Source: Roseomonas sp. HF4 | Lineage (GTDB): Bacteria > Pseudomonadota > Alphaproteobacteria > Acetobacterales > Acetobacteraceae | Assembly (NCBI RefSeq): GCF_005222755.1 | Contig: NZ_STGD01000002.1 | Coordinates: forward strand, 372,001-436,000 | Length of the DNA stretch: 64,000 bases | Direction: 5' to 3' | In this document: positions 34,137 to 43,486 of the stretch, piece by piece | How positions within the stretch are numbered: the first letter of the stretch is position 1 | Layout of the letters: every line of letters begins with the position of its first letter | Notes under the pieces: model-generated | Told to the model about the DNA's origin: nothing | The model's database searches: none | The model's input: only the letters and a program-made list of their open reading frames with translations | Program-made: the position numbers and the translations under genes

Positions 34137-35245
34137 GCCGCATTGCTCCGTTCGTTCAGCAGCCGGTCGATGGGAAACAGCGGCAGGTCGGGCTCCTGGC
34201 CGAGCACCGCCTGCGCGAGCAGCCGCCCCATGTAGGGGCCGCTCGTGTAGCCCGAATGCACGCTGCCGATGATCCAGGCATCCTCGACGCCGGGAATGGG
34301 TCCGATGGCGGGCAGCGCATCGGCGGTCTCGGCCTCGAGCCCGAGCCAGGAGCGCACGACGCGCGCCTCCCGGAGCGCGGGCACCGTATGCGCGGCGAGG
34401 CGGACATTGCCGAGGAAATTCTCCGGTCGCACCGACACTCCGCCGCGGGCGCGGTCGCCGATGCCCTGCCAGCCGCCCCCGATCAGCACCGTCCCGTTCG
34501 CATACTGCTTCAGGCTGAGCAGGCCCGAGGCGACGCCGAGCACGGTCCGCATCACCGGCGCCATGCGCTCGGTCACGACCAACTGGTTGACCAGCACCTT
34601 GATCGGCAGCCGGATGCCGACCCAGGCGGCCATGTCTTCGAGCCACGCGCCGCCCGCCAGCACCAGGCGCCGCGCCGCGATCGCGCCGGCCGCCGTGTCC
34701 AGCGTGAACCGCTCGTCGACGCCACGCACCGGCGTGTCCTCCAGCAGTGTAACGCCGGCCTCCAGCAGCGCGGGCCGGAAGGCACGGCCGGTCAGGTAGG
34801 CCGAGGTGAAGCCGTCGATCGGACAATGCCCCGCGAGCTTCACGCCATCCGCCAACCCCGGCTCGATCGCCTGCGCCGCGCGCCCGTCGATCATTTCGAT
34901 CGGCGCCCCGGCCGCGCGGCGGATGCGCGCGCGTTCCTCGAGCATCGCGGCCTCGCCATCGGTGAAGGCGACGGACAGTCCCGGGCAGGCCGTGGCCAGC
35001 ACATCCCCGCCGGCGCACCATTGCGGCATGGTCAGCCACATCTCGTGAGCGCGAAGCGCGTAGGGAATGAGCGCGGCACGCGTCATCTGCATCGTCAGCG
35101 TGCCGGCATTCACGCCAGACGCCTCGCGGCAGATCCCGCCGCGGTCGAGCAGCGCGACGCGCATCCCGCCGCGCGCCAGGAACAGCGCCGTCGCGCAGCC
35201 CATCACGCCGGCGCCGACCACGGCGCAGTCGAAGCGCGCGGTCAT
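34133..35245 (-). CDS. FAD-dependent D-amino-acid dehydrogenase-like subunit (HcnC/OoxB/LhpB type)
   Basis: A 370-residue DAO-family flavoprotein: N-terminal dinucleotide motif VVGAGVMGCATA, the conserved glycine-oxidase-like segment LLDRGGICREASGVNAG, and the C-terminal GSVHSGYTSGP region. Glycine, sarcosine, opine and D-hydroxyproline dehydrogenases belong here. Together with the next two upstream genes it matches the three-part HcnABC / OoxABC / LhpBEF dehydrogenase layout, in which this subunit carries the substrate site. ATG 35245 overlaps the preceding stop by 4 nt. Confidence 0.88.
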   Translation of the reverse strand: MTARFDCAVVGAGVMGCATALFLARGGMRVALLDRGGICREASGVNAGTLTMQMTRAALIPYALRAHEMWLTMPQWCAGGDVLATACPGLSVAFTDGEAAMLEERARIRRAAGAPIEMIDGRAAQAIEPGLADGVKLAGHCPIDGFTSAYLTGRAFRPALLEAGVTLLEDTPVRGVDERFTLDTAAGAIAARRLVLAGGAWLEDMAAWVGIRLPIKVLVNQLVVTERMAPVMRTVLGVASGLLSLKQYANGTVLIGGGWQGIGDRARGGVSVRPENFLGNVRLAAHTVPALREARVVRSWLGLEAETADALPAIGPIPGVEDAWIIGSVHSGYTSGPYMGRLLAQAVLGQEPDLPLFPIDRLLNERSNAA

Positions 35246-36657
35246 ATCGGCGCCGGCGCCGGCACGGGGATGTCGCCGTAGTCGAATTCGCCGAGGATCG
35301 CCTCCATCGGCACCGGCCGCAGCGGGATGCGCCCGGTCGCGAAGCCGACCTCCGCCACCGGCACGCCGCGCGCGGCGGCGAGGATCGCGGCCGCCGCCTC
35401 GCCGCACATGCGCCCCTGGCACGGCCCCATGCCGCAGCGCGTGAAATGCTTGAGCTGATTGACGGTCGCGGCACCGTCGGCCGCGGCATCCTCGATCGCG
35501 GCGCGTGCCACGCCCTCGCAGCGGCAGACGATCGTCTCCGGCGGAATGGCCGCGACCAGCGACGGGCGCAGCGCCATCATGCGCGCCATCGCCGCCCCGG
35601 CCCGGCGCGCCCGGCCGAGCGCGGCCGTCCCGGACGCCGGCCGCTCCCCCGGCAGGCCAAGGTCGTCGAGCGCGGCGAGCGCGGCGACGCGTCCCGCCGC
35701 GGGCGCCGCCGCCGCGCCGCGCACCCCGGCGCCGTCGCCCGCGGCATAGAGCAGCGGCACGCTCGTGCGCTGCCGGTCGTCGAGAACCGGGACCCATCCG
35801 CCGTCCTCGGGCCGGTGCGCGTGACGCGCGCGGTAGGTCCGGGTCGCCTCGGTCGCCGGCACCAGGCCGTGGCCGACGCAGAGCGCATCGGCCTCCAGGA
35901 TGCACTCGGCCCCGCCGGCCAGGACACGCACGCGCGCCAGAACGCCGTCCCCCTCGGCGGCGGCGACCTGCGAGCCCTGCAGCACGGGCACCCGGCGCGC
36001 GAGCAGCCCCGCCCGCCAGGCGGTACCCCGCGCCAGAAGGTCGGGCCGCGCGGCCAGCGCCGGCAGCGCGGCGATCCATTCCCCGCGCGACGCCGCATCC
36101 GCCACGGCCACAACCTCGCCGCCGCCCGCCAGAACCTTCGCGGCGACGGCGTAGAGCAGCGGCCCCGCGCCCGCGACCACGACGCGCCGGCCCGGCAGCA
36201 CCCCCTGCGCCTTCAGCAGGATGGTCGCGGCCGCCAGGCCGATCACGCCGGGCAGCGTCCAGCCCGGGAACGGGATCACGCGTTCATGCGTGCCGCAGCA
36301 AAGGATCAGCGCGCGCGCCAACACCGCGAAGGGCACGCCATCGGCGCCGAGCGCAGACAGCGCGAAAGGTCCGGCCGCCTCCCCCGCCGGCCCCAGCGGG
36401 CCGCCGCCGAGGCCCCACACGCGGCAGCCGGTCCTGACATCGGCACCGCTGGCCGCGAGCGCCGCGCGCAGGCGGTCGCCCTCCCGCCGGTCGGCATCCG
36501 GCTTCCCCACGAAGTCCGGCGGCGGCGCACGGTGCACCTGGCCGCCGGGCGCGGGCGATTCCTCCAGCAGCACTACCCTCGCGCCGCCCACCGCCGCCGT
36601 CGTGGCCGCCGCCATGCCCGCCGGGCCGCCCCCCAGCACCGCGATATCGAAGCTCAT
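35242..36657 (-). CDS. FAD/NAD(P)-binding oxidoreductase subunit (HcnB/OoxA/LhpE type)
   Basis: A 471-residue pyridine-nucleotide-disulfide-type flavoprotein. FAD motif VLGGGPAGMAAA is at the N-terminus, a second dinucleotide motif VVVAGAGPLLYA lies mid-protein, and a C-terminal BFD-like iron-sulfur region has CRCEGV and CGMGPCQGRMC. In heterotrimeric opine or D-hydroxyproline dehydrogenases this is the large electron-transfer subunit. It overlaps both neighbours by 4 nt (35242-35245 and 36654-36657). Whether the natural substrate is an opine, D-hydroxyproline or glycine cannot be decided from sequence alone. Confidence 0.88.
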   Translation of the reverse strand: MSFDIAVLGGGPAGMAAATTAAVGGARVVLLEESPAPGGQVHRAPPPDFVGKPDADRREGDRLRAALAASGADVRTGCRVWGLGGGPLGPAGEAAGPFALSALGADGVPFAVLARALILCCGTHERVIPFPGWTLPGVIGLAAATILLKAQGVLPGRRVVVAGAGPLLYAVAAKVLAGGGEVVAVADAASRGEWIAALPALAARPDLLARGTAWRAGLLARRVPVLQGSQVAAAEGDGVLARVRVLAGGAECILEADALCVGHGLVPATEATRTYRARHAHRPEDGGWVPVLDDRQRTSVPLLYAAGDGAGVRGAAAAPAAGRVAALAALDDLGLPGERPASGTAALGRARRAGAAMARMMALRPSLVAAIPPETIVCRCEGVARAAIEDAAADGAATVNQLKHFTRCGMGPCQGRMCGEAAAAILAAARGVPVAEVGFATGRIPLRPVPMEAILGEFDYGDIPVPAPAPI

Positions 36658-36926
36658 GCCGCGCTCACGACCTGCCCGGCGACGACGGGCGTCAGGCAGG
36701 CCTGCACCAGGCGCCCGTCCACGCGCAGCAGGCATTGCTGGCAGACGCCCATCATGCAGAAGGCCGTGCGCGGGCGCGCCGGGTCCTCGCCCTCGCCGAA
36801 GCGCAGGATGCTGGCGGCGATCAGCGCGGCGGCCAGGCTCTCGCCGGGGTGCGCCGCGACCGGCTGCCCGTGCACCGTGATGGTGACAGGCGCGGGGCGC
36901 GCGATGCCGGCGATGCGAAGGCTCAT
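36654..36926 (-). CDS. Small [2Fe-2S] subunit (HcnA/OoxC/LhpF type)
   Basis: A 90-residue plant-type ferredoxin-like protein. The cluster ligands are in CMMGVCQQC with a fourth cysteine in VQACLTP. It is the first gene of the operon small subunit - large subunit - substrate subunit - DHDPS-family lyase, read on the minus strand, divergent from the ABC ATPase at 37033 over 106 nt. That intergenic stretch is the likely shared control region for dehydrogenase and importer, but I see no clear operator in it. Confidence 0.88.
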   Translation of the reverse strand: MSLRIAGIARPAPVTITVHGQPVAAHPGESLAAALIAASILRFGEGEDPARPRTAFCMMGVCQQCLLRVDGRLVQACLTPVVAGQVVSAA

Positions 36927-37032
36927 GCGCCGAGGATAGGCACGCGTGGCCGTCGTGCAACTCCCGCGCGGGCTTGACGGCGGCGCGCCGATGCCACGAC
37001 CATGACGGCATCGAACCGGGACAAGCAAAGCA

Positions 37033-37773
<741 letters not shown>

Positions 37774-37804
37774 AGGCGCAGGATCCCAGCATGGGAGACA
37801 CGAC

Positions 37805-38629
37805 ATGACCGACCGCCGCGCCCTGTTCGCCGGGGGGGCCGCCGCCGCCGCGGCCGCAGCCACGCTGCTGACGCCGAAGGATGCCGCCGCGCGTTCGCTG
37901 AACGACGTGCTGAGCGGTGGCGAGATCCGTGTCGGCGTCAACCCGACCTTGCCGCCCCGCGCCCTGTTCAACGAACGCAACCAGATCGACGGCTTCGAGC
38001 CCGAGGTCGCCGCCGCGATCGCCCGCAAGATGGGCGTGCGGCTCGCGCTGCAGCCGGTCGGCTCGCCGGAGCGAATCCCGATGGTCGCATCCGGCCGCAT
38101 CGACTTCGTCATGGGCGCCATGAGCCGCACCAGCGAACGCGCCAAGGTCATCGACTACACCGTGCCCGTGCATTCCGAGAACTACGGCATCGTCGCCGTG
38201 CAGGGCCGCGGCCACACCTCGATCGAGGCGCTGAACAAGCCCGAGGTCACGCTTGCGCAGGTGCGGGGCACGACCGCCATCGCCTACATCCAACGCGCCA
38301 TCCCGAACGCGCAGGTGCTGCTGCTCGACAACTATCCCGACCGCAACCGGGCCATCGCGCAGGGCCGCGCGCAGGCATCCTTCGACGGCATCGATTCCGT
38401 CCGCTTCGCGCTGAGGCCGTTCCGCCAGGTGCAGTGGGAAGTTACGGCCGTGCCGGAATTCGGCGTGACCTATTCCGGACTCGGCGTGGCGAAGGACAAC
38501 CATTCCCTCCGCAACTGGCTCAACATCGCGCTCTATGAACTGCACACCGACGGCACGATCGAGCGCGCCTGGGAGAAGTGGTTCGACGGCCCGATGTTCA
38601 CCAAGGTCCCGGCCAGCCCGTTCTTCTGA
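37805..38629 (+). CDS. Amino-acid ABC transporter substrate-binding protein, set 2
   Basis: A 274-residue family-3 binding protein with a Tat-like signal (MTDRRALFAGGAAAAAAAA). Landmarks are EIRVGVNPTLPPRALF, DGFEPEVAAAIARKMG, DFVMGAMSRTSERAK and the conserved C-terminal WEKWFDGPM. It is a paralogue of the protein at 31027, with the same order of permeases after it, so the locus holds a duplicated importer. Differences cluster in the ligand-binding lobes, which suggests related but distinct ligands. Confidence 0.9.
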   Translation: MTDRRALFAGGAAAAAAAATLLTPKDAAARSLNDVLSGGEIRVGVNPTLPPRALFNERNQIDGFEPEVAAAIARKMGVRLALQPVGSPERIPMVASGRIDFVMGAMSRTSERAKVIDYTVPVHSENYGIVAVQGRGHTSIEALNKPEVTLAQVRGTTAIAYIQRAIPNAQVLLLDNYPDRNRAIAQGRAQASFDGIDSVRFALRPFRQVQWEVTAVPEFGVTYSGLGVAKDNHSLRNWLNIALYELHTDGTIERAWEKWFDGPMFTKVPASPFF

Positions 38630-38635
38630 GCGGGC

Positions 38636-39310
38636 GTGAACTACACGCTCATCTACTCGCAGGTCACGGGGCACATCCCGTACCTGCTGGGCGGCGCGGT
38701 CTTGACGCTGCAACTCGCGGTGATCTCCTTCCTCGCGGGCTGGGCGATCGGGCTGCTCAACGCCTCGGTCCTGCATTTCGGGCCGCGGCCGGCGCGGCTC
38801 GCGGTGCAGGGCTACGTGACCTTCTTCATCAACACGCCGCTGCTGGTGCAGATCTTCTTCATCTTCTTCGTGCTGCCCGATGCGGGGATCCTGCTGTCCC
38901 CCTATGCCGCCGTCGCCATCGGCATGTCGCTCAACGCCGGCGCGTATCTCACGGAAATCCAGCGCGCCGGCTTCCAGTCGCTGCGGCGGGAGGAGATCGA
39001 TGCCGCCACCGCGATGGGCTTCTCCGTGCCGCAGCTGGTCTGGTACGTCGTGCTGCCGCATATCGCCAAGGCTCTCTATCCGCCGCTGTCCAACCAGTTC
39101 ATCATCCAAGTCATGACGACCTCCATCGCCGCGATCTTCGCGGTCGAGGAACTCACCGGCCGCGCCTACAACGTCAACTCGCTGACCTTCCGCTCGCTCG
39201 AGGTGTTCTCGATCGTGGCGGTGATCTATGTCCTGCTGACGCTCGTCTGCTCGGTCGCGCTCGCGCTGCTCGGGCGCTGGCTGTTCCGCGTGAAGGCGAG
39301 GGTGTTCTAG
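38636..39310 (+). CDS. Amino-acid ABC transporter permease, set 2 (first subunit)
   Basis: A 224-residue HisM/GlnP-type permease with the EAA loop REEIDAATAMGFSVPQL. It is a close paralogue of the permease at 31850. The start is GTG at 38636, 6 nt after the binding-protein stop, giving MNYTLIYSQVTGHIPYLLGG, which aligns with the N-terminus of the set 1 copy. Confidence 0.88.
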   Translation: MNYTLIYSQVTGHIPYLLGGAVLTLQLAVISFLAGWAIGLLNASVLHFGPRPARLAVQGYVTFFINTPLLVQIFFIFFVLPDAGILLSPYAAVAIGMSLNAGAYLTEIQRAGFQSLRREEIDAATAMGFSVPQLVWYVVLPHIAKALYPPLSNQFIIQVMTTSIAAIFAVEELTGRAYNVNSLTFRSLEVFSIVAVIYVLLTLVCSVALALLGRWLFRVKARVF

Positions 39311-39312
39311 CC

Positions 39313-40002
39313 GTGTGGGACCAGATCCTCGAGGACGCGCCGCGCTTCTTCGGCCCCTGGAACCTGCTGTTCCTGGGGGAGGCGTTGGTCAACACGCTGC
39401 TGCTCTCCTACATCGGCGCCGCTCTTGGCTTCATGATCGGCTTCGGCCTCGCGATCGGGCGGCATCCGCGGCTCTACGGCATCCTGCCGGTGCGCCTCGC
39501 CGCCACCGCCTATGTCGAGGTGTTCCGCCGCATCCCCTTCCTGGTGAAGCTGATGTGCGTGTTCTTCGCCTTCCAGCTCTCGGGCACGCAGGCGACGCTG
39601 TTCACCGTCGCGCTCGTCACCGTCGTGCTCTCGGCGGCCGCCTTTGCGGCCGAGATCGCGCGCGCGGGCATCGAGGCCGTGCCCGCCCCGCAATGGGACG
39701 CGGCGGAGGCGATGAACTTCTCCCGCTGGCGGGTGCTGACGCGCGTGGTCGCGCCGCAATCCTGGCGCGTCGTGCTGCCGCCACTGTTCGGCTACGCCGT
39801 CGGCTTCATCAAGTCGACCTCCATCGCGAGCCAGATCGGCGTGATGGAGTTGACCTATGCCGCCAAGATCCTGAACACGCGCGGCTTTTCCGCGCTGCTC
39901 TGCTTCGGCACGATCCTGGTGCTGTACTTCCTGATCTGCTGGCCCACCAAGCGCATCGGCGAGAGGCTCGAGGCGCGGCTGGGGCGGCGCGCCAAGGCCT
40001 GA
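39313..40002 (+). CDS. Amino-acid ABC transporter permease, set 2 (second subunit)
   Basis: A 229-residue permease aligned end to end with the gene at 32522 (both begin with W-Q/D-Q-I-L-x-x-APRFF). EAA loop: PQWDAAEAMNFSRWRVL. GTG 39313 is the best start: it lies 2 nt after the first permease's stop and matches the paralogue's N-terminus. The DUF6282-type gene follows 11 nt later, so the importer and that enzyme are likely co-transcribed. Confidence 0.87.
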   Translation: MWDQILEDAPRFFGPWNLLFLGEALVNTLLLSYIGAALGFMIGFGLAIGRHPRLYGILPVRLAATAYVEVFRRIPFLVKLMCVFFAFQLSGTQATLFTVALVTVVLSAAAFAAEIARAGIEAVPAPQWDAAEAMNFSRWRVLTRVVAPQSWRVVLPPLFGYAVGFIKSTSIASQIGVMELTYAAKILNTRGFSALLCFGTILVLYFLICWPTKRIGERLEARLGRRAKA

Positions 40003-40013
40003 GGAACACCGCC

Positions 40014-40934
40014 ATGCCCTTCGTCCCGCCCGGCACCCGCCTGCTCAAGGGCGCCATCGACTGCCATGTCCACTGCGCGCCGCATCTGTCGGGCCGCGCG
40101 GTGAACGCCTTCGGCGCGGTGCGCCAGGCCGCCGAGGCGGGCATGCGCGCCATCGGTATCATGTGCAACTTCCAGAACACCTCGGGCCTGGCCGCGCTGG
40201 TCAATGACGAACTCGGCCATCTGGGCGTCGAGGCCTTCGGCGGCCTCATCATGCAGCCGACCGCCGGCGGCGTGACGCTGGAGGCGGCGCGCACCGCCAT
40301 CGGCTACGGCTACGGACCGGGCACCGGGGCACGCTTCGTGAGCCTGCCCACGCACCACACCCGCCATGTCGCGACGCGGGAGGGCCGCAGCCCCGCCTTC
40401 CTGGAAACCACCTTCTCGGTCCCCGAGAGCGGTAAGGTGCCCGACCCGGTGCCCGCGATCATGGACCTTTGCGCGGCAAAGGACGTGGTGTTCGACTGCG
40501 GCCACGTCTCGGGACGGGAGGCGGTGGCGCTGACGGAGGAGGCGAAGCGCCGCGGCGTCGCGCGCATCCGCACCCACTGCGCGCGCTACGCGCCCGAGGA
40601 GATCGCGGCGATCGTGGCCCTCGGCGGCTTTGCCGAGTTCTCCTTCTTCGTCCTGACGCATGCGACCCAGGTGGGGCTCACGCATGTGGACGAGGAGAAG
40701 CACAAGATCGCGTCGAACAGCGTGATCCAAGACTATACGCCGCGGATCCGCGCGGCGGGCGACCGGGCGATCCTGTCGACCGATGCCGGCGTCTACCTGC
40801 TGCCGCCACCGGTCGAGGCGATGCGCGAATACCTGATGTTGGTCGAGAGCGAGGGCTTCTCGGAGGTGGAGATCCGCCGGATGACGGGCGCCAACCCAGC
40901 CTGGCTGTTCCGCGTCGCGGAACCCGCCGCCTGA
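40014..40934 (+). CDS. DUF6282-type amidohydrolase-like protein
   Basis: A 306-residue metal-hydrolase-fold protein. It starts with the metal motif AIDCHVHCAPH, continues with QAAEAGMRAIGIMCNFQNT, and has further likely ligands in LPTHHTRH, DCGHVS and TDAGV. I believe it belongs to the DUF6282 family of TIM-barrel proteins; no activity is established. Being last in the importer operon, it may act on the imported compound. Start ATG 40014 is the first in frame after the permease stop. Confidence 0.75.
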   Translation: MPFVPPGTRLLKGAIDCHVHCAPHLSGRAVNAFGAVRQAAEAGMRAIGIMCNFQNTSGLAALVNDELGHLGVEAFGGLIMQPTAGGVTLEAARTAIGYGYGPGTGARFVSLPTHHTRHVATREGRSPAFLETTFSVPESGKVPDPVPAIMDLCAAKDVVFDCGHVSGREAVALTEEAKRRGVARIRTHCARYAPEEIAAIVALGGFAEFSFFVLTHATQVGLTHVDEEKHKIASNSVIQDYTPRIRAAGDRAILSTDAGVYLLPPPVEAMREYLMLVESEGFSEVEIRRMTGANPAWLFRVAEPAA

Positions 40935-41036
40935 GGTTGGTTGGATGGGGCGGGGCGGTCGTCGATGTGTGGTGCGGAACAGGGAAGCCGTTCGCGGGCA
41001 CGACATGCGTCGGCCGGGCCGAGCGTCCGCGGCCCG

Positions 41037-41843
41037 CTACGACCAGATCTCCTCAGCGCCCAGCATCCGCGCCATCAGCCCCTGCGCGACGCACCAGCGG
41101 TTCGCGAGGGTCAAGGCCGGCGCCAACGCGTCGCGCGTCGCCGCCGCGGCACCCAGGATATGCAGCAGGTCCGCGACCAGCCCCGCCTCGCCGGCAAGGG
41201 CCGAGCGGATCACCACCAGGTGGTTCACCGGCACGAAGCCGTGGCGCGCCTGGAAGTCTCGCCCCGCGGCGGCCGCGTCGGGGAAGACCGGGCGGAATTC
41301 ATCGCCCGCCGGTAGCTCGGCGCCGAAGATCGCGGCGTCGAGCTCGCCCGCGCGCAGCATCGCCGTCATGTCGGCCCCCGCCGGCGCCCGCGTGCAGAAG
41401 GGCGGGTCGCGAAAGCCTGGGACGTGCGCGTCCTCGAATGTCGTCCAGGCAATCGCCTCGGGCGCGACGCCGTGGCTCTCGGCCAGCACGCCGCGCAGCC
41501 ACATCCCCGTGGTCTGGCTGTAGGCGCGCACGCCAACGCGCTTGCCCGCCAGGTCCGCCGGACCGCGGATGGCGCCGTCGGTCCGGCAGAGGATCGCCCC
41601 TTCCTGGAAGCGCGATGCCATCACCACGGGCAACAGCGTGATCGGGACACCGGCCTCCTTCGCCATCAGGAAGGTGGCGATGGCCATTTCGCTGACGTCG
41701 TAGCGCGCCTCCCGCACCATCGGCGCGAAGGCGCGGCTGATCGGCTTGACCGCGACGCGCTCGAGCCGCACCGCCGGGGTCTCCGGCAGCGCCGCGGTGT
41801 GCGGGTAGTCGCCGAGCGCTGCGTTGAGCACGCGCGCGCTCAC
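41037..41843 (-). CDS. 4,5-dihydroxyphthalate-decarboxylase-like / NMT1-type protein without signal peptide
   Basis: A 268-residue protein of the periplasmic-binding fold group that includes Pht5-type 4,5-dihydroxyphthalate decarboxylase and NMT1-like binding proteins. Segments LGDYPHTAAL, YDVSEMAIATFLM and VPITLLPVVMASRFQ match the decarboxylase subgroup. No export signal is present. The start is GTG 41843, overlapping the hydrolase stop as GTGA. It is third in an operon with a GalB-like protein and an alpha/beta hydrolase, which supports an enzymatic role in aromatic-acid degradation over a transport role, though this is inference. Confidence 0.75.
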   Translation of the reverse strand: MSARVLNAALGDYPHTAALPETPAVRLERVAVKPISRAFAPMVREARYDVSEMAIATFLMAKEAGVPITLLPVVMASRFQEGAILCRTDGAIRGPADLAGKRVGVRAYSQTTGMWLRGVLAESHGVAPEAIAWTTFEDAHVPGFRDPPFCTRAPAGADMTAMLRAGELDAAIFGAELPAGDEFRPVFPDAAAAGRDFQARHGFVPVNHLVVIRSALAGEAGLVADLLHILGAAAATRDALAPALTLANRWCVAQGLMARMLGAEEIWS

Positions 41844-42673
41844 GCGCCCACCTCGGCGAAGAAGGCATCGACCAGGGCGTTGAAGGCGGTCGCGCGCTCG
41901 AACTGCGCGGAATGGCCAGCCTTCAGGATCGGTGCGACGCGCGCGCCGGGAATGACGCTCGCCATCGCCGCCGCGGCGAAGGGGGGCAGCACGATGTCTT
42001 CCTCCGGCGGGACGAACAGTACGGGGCAGTTCGCGGCGGCGAAGGATTCGGGCGGACGGCGGCGATGCACGTCGAGCTTCGCGCGCACCGCTTCCCGATC
42101 GAAGCCCTGGTTCAGGCCGAAGATGTGCTGGTACAGGTGGTAGAGGGCCGGCTGTTCCTCGGCCATGCGGGCGCCGGCCGCCGGGTTGATGTTGCGCGCG
42201 GCGAGCGCGGCGCGCGTCGCCGCGCTCTCCTGCCTCCAGGCCTCGAGGCGGCCGCGCTCGGGCTCGCGCATCTGCCGCGCGTCGAGCGAGCCGGTGGTGG
42301 CGCCGAGCACCAGCGCCTTCACCCGCCCCGGCCGCATCAGCGCGTATTCCACGCCGGTCCATCCCCCCATCGATTGGCAGATGATGCGGACATCGCCGAG
42401 GCCGAGTTCGTCCACCAGCGCCGCCAGGTCGCCGGCATAGGCGGTCGGGTCCGGCCCCTCGGCCGGCGCGGCCGATGGGAAGAAGCCTCGATGGGAGAAC
42501 GCCACGCAGGTGTAGCGCGGCGCGAAATGCGCCACCTGCTGCCACCAGGTCATGAGGTTCCCGCCCAGGCCGTGGGCGAAGACGATGGCGGGCCCCTCGC
42601 CCGTCACCTCGTAGCGGATGCGGGCGTCGGGGCGTTCGATCCAGCCGGCGCGGCGGGGGGGTGCGGCGAACAT
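41840..42673 (-). CDS. Alpha/beta-hydrolase
   Basis: A 277-residue alpha/beta-hydrolase with oxyanion-hole segment HGLGGN, nucleophile elbow CQSMGGW (Ser), an acidic residue in FVPPEEDIVLPP, and the catalytic His in KAGHSAQFE. The length and layout suit lactone or C-C bond hydrolases of aromatic pathways such as PcaD-like enzymes. ATG 42673 overlaps the stop of the GalB-like gene (TGATG), and its own stop overlaps the next GTG start, so the three genes are translationally coupled. Confidence 0.88.
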   Translation of the reverse strand: MFAAPPRRAGWIERPDARIRYEVTGEGPAIVFAHGLGGNLMTWWQQVAHFAPRYTCVAFSHRGFFPSAAPAEGPDPTAYAGDLAALVDELGLGDVRIICQSMGGWTGVEYALMRPGRVKALVLGATTGSLDARQMREPERGRLEAWRQESAATRAALAARNINPAAGARMAEEQPALYHLYQHIFGLNQGFDREAVRAKLDVHRRRPPESFAAANCPVLFVPPEEDIVLPPFAAAAMASVIPGARVAPILKAGHSAQFERATAFNALVDAFFAEVGA

Positions 42674-43389
42674 CACGCGAGCGTCTCGACCACATGCGGG
42701 AAGACGGACTGGAAGCCCTCCCCCCACTTGATCGTCTTGTCGGAATTGCGCGCCGCCTGCGCGCCGCGCTGCTGGGCCACGCGGGTGTAGTATTCCCAGA
42801 GGTGCTCCTGCCCTTCCATGCACTCGATCGCCGCGCGCTTCTTCGCCCAGACGCTGCCGATGTCGAGCAGCATGTCGGGCTTCCAGTTGCATTGCTCGGG
42901 CTGGTGCGGCTCGAACAGGAAGACCGGCGGGGCGCCGAGCACCTTCTGCCCCGGGTTGTGGCCATGTGCTTGCGCGGTGATGCGCGCGTGCTGCGCGAAG
43001 TCGGTCACCGCGGGGTGGTCGCGGTTGTAGATGTCCTCCTTGCTGTGGGTCAGCACGAAGTCCGGGTGGATGGCGCGGTAGACATCGACCAGGCGGAACA
43101 GCGAGTCGTTGGTCAGCGTGATCGGGTAGTCGCCGAGGTCCCAGAACTGGATGTCGTGCACGCCGAGCACGCCGGCGGCCTTCTTCGCCTCGGCCTCGCG
43201 CGACGCCTTGACGCGATCGAGCGTCATGCCTTCCTGGCGCCAGAGCTTGGCCGATTCGCCGCGCTCCCCGTAGGACAGGCACACGACCGTGACCTGCCAG
43301 CCGCGCTCGGCATGGAGCGCGATGGCACCGCCGCAGCGCCAGACGAAATCGGCGGAATGGGCGCTGACGACGAGCGCGGTGCGGGGCAT
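42673..43389 (-). CDS. PIG-L/LmbE-family protein, GalB-like (putative 4-oxalomesaconate hydratase)
   Basis: A 238-residue LmbE-fold protein. The usual metal motif AHPDDE is replaced by SAHSADFVWRCGG at residues 9-21, a variant I associate with GalB, the PIG-L-family 4-oxalomesaconate hydratase of gallate and protocatechuate 4,5-cleavage pathways. A further metal histidine is likely in YNRDHPAVT. ATG 43389 is chosen over an arginine-rich upstream extension. Two co-translated hydrolase and decarboxylase-like genes fit an aromatic-acid pathway. The GalB assignment is by motif memory, so treat the specific reaction as probable rather than certain. Confidence 0.72.
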   Translation of the reverse strand: MPRTALVVSAHSADFVWRCGGAIALHAERGWQVTVVCLSYGERGESAKLWRQEGMTLDRVKASREAEAKKAAGVLGVHDIQFWDLGDYPITLTNDSLFRLVDVYRAIHPDFVLTHSKEDIYNRDHPAVTDFAQHARITAQAHGHNPGQKVLGAPPVFLFEPHQPEQCNWKPDMLLDIGSVWAKKRAAIECMEGQEHLWEYYTRVAQQRGAQAARNSDKTIKWGEGFQSVFPHVVETLA

Positions 43390-43486
43390 GCGGGTCCTCC
43401 GGGTCTCGGGGCGCGCGGTCTGGCGGGACGGCCCCCGCGCGCCTAGGCTAGGCATCGGGAATTAGCGCAGGAGACGCCCGCCCGCC

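Noticed and set aside
36927-37032. Short ATG frame starting at 37002 as the ATPase start
   Set aside because: It is out of frame with the ATPase; the conserved N-terminus requires the frame of TTG 37033.
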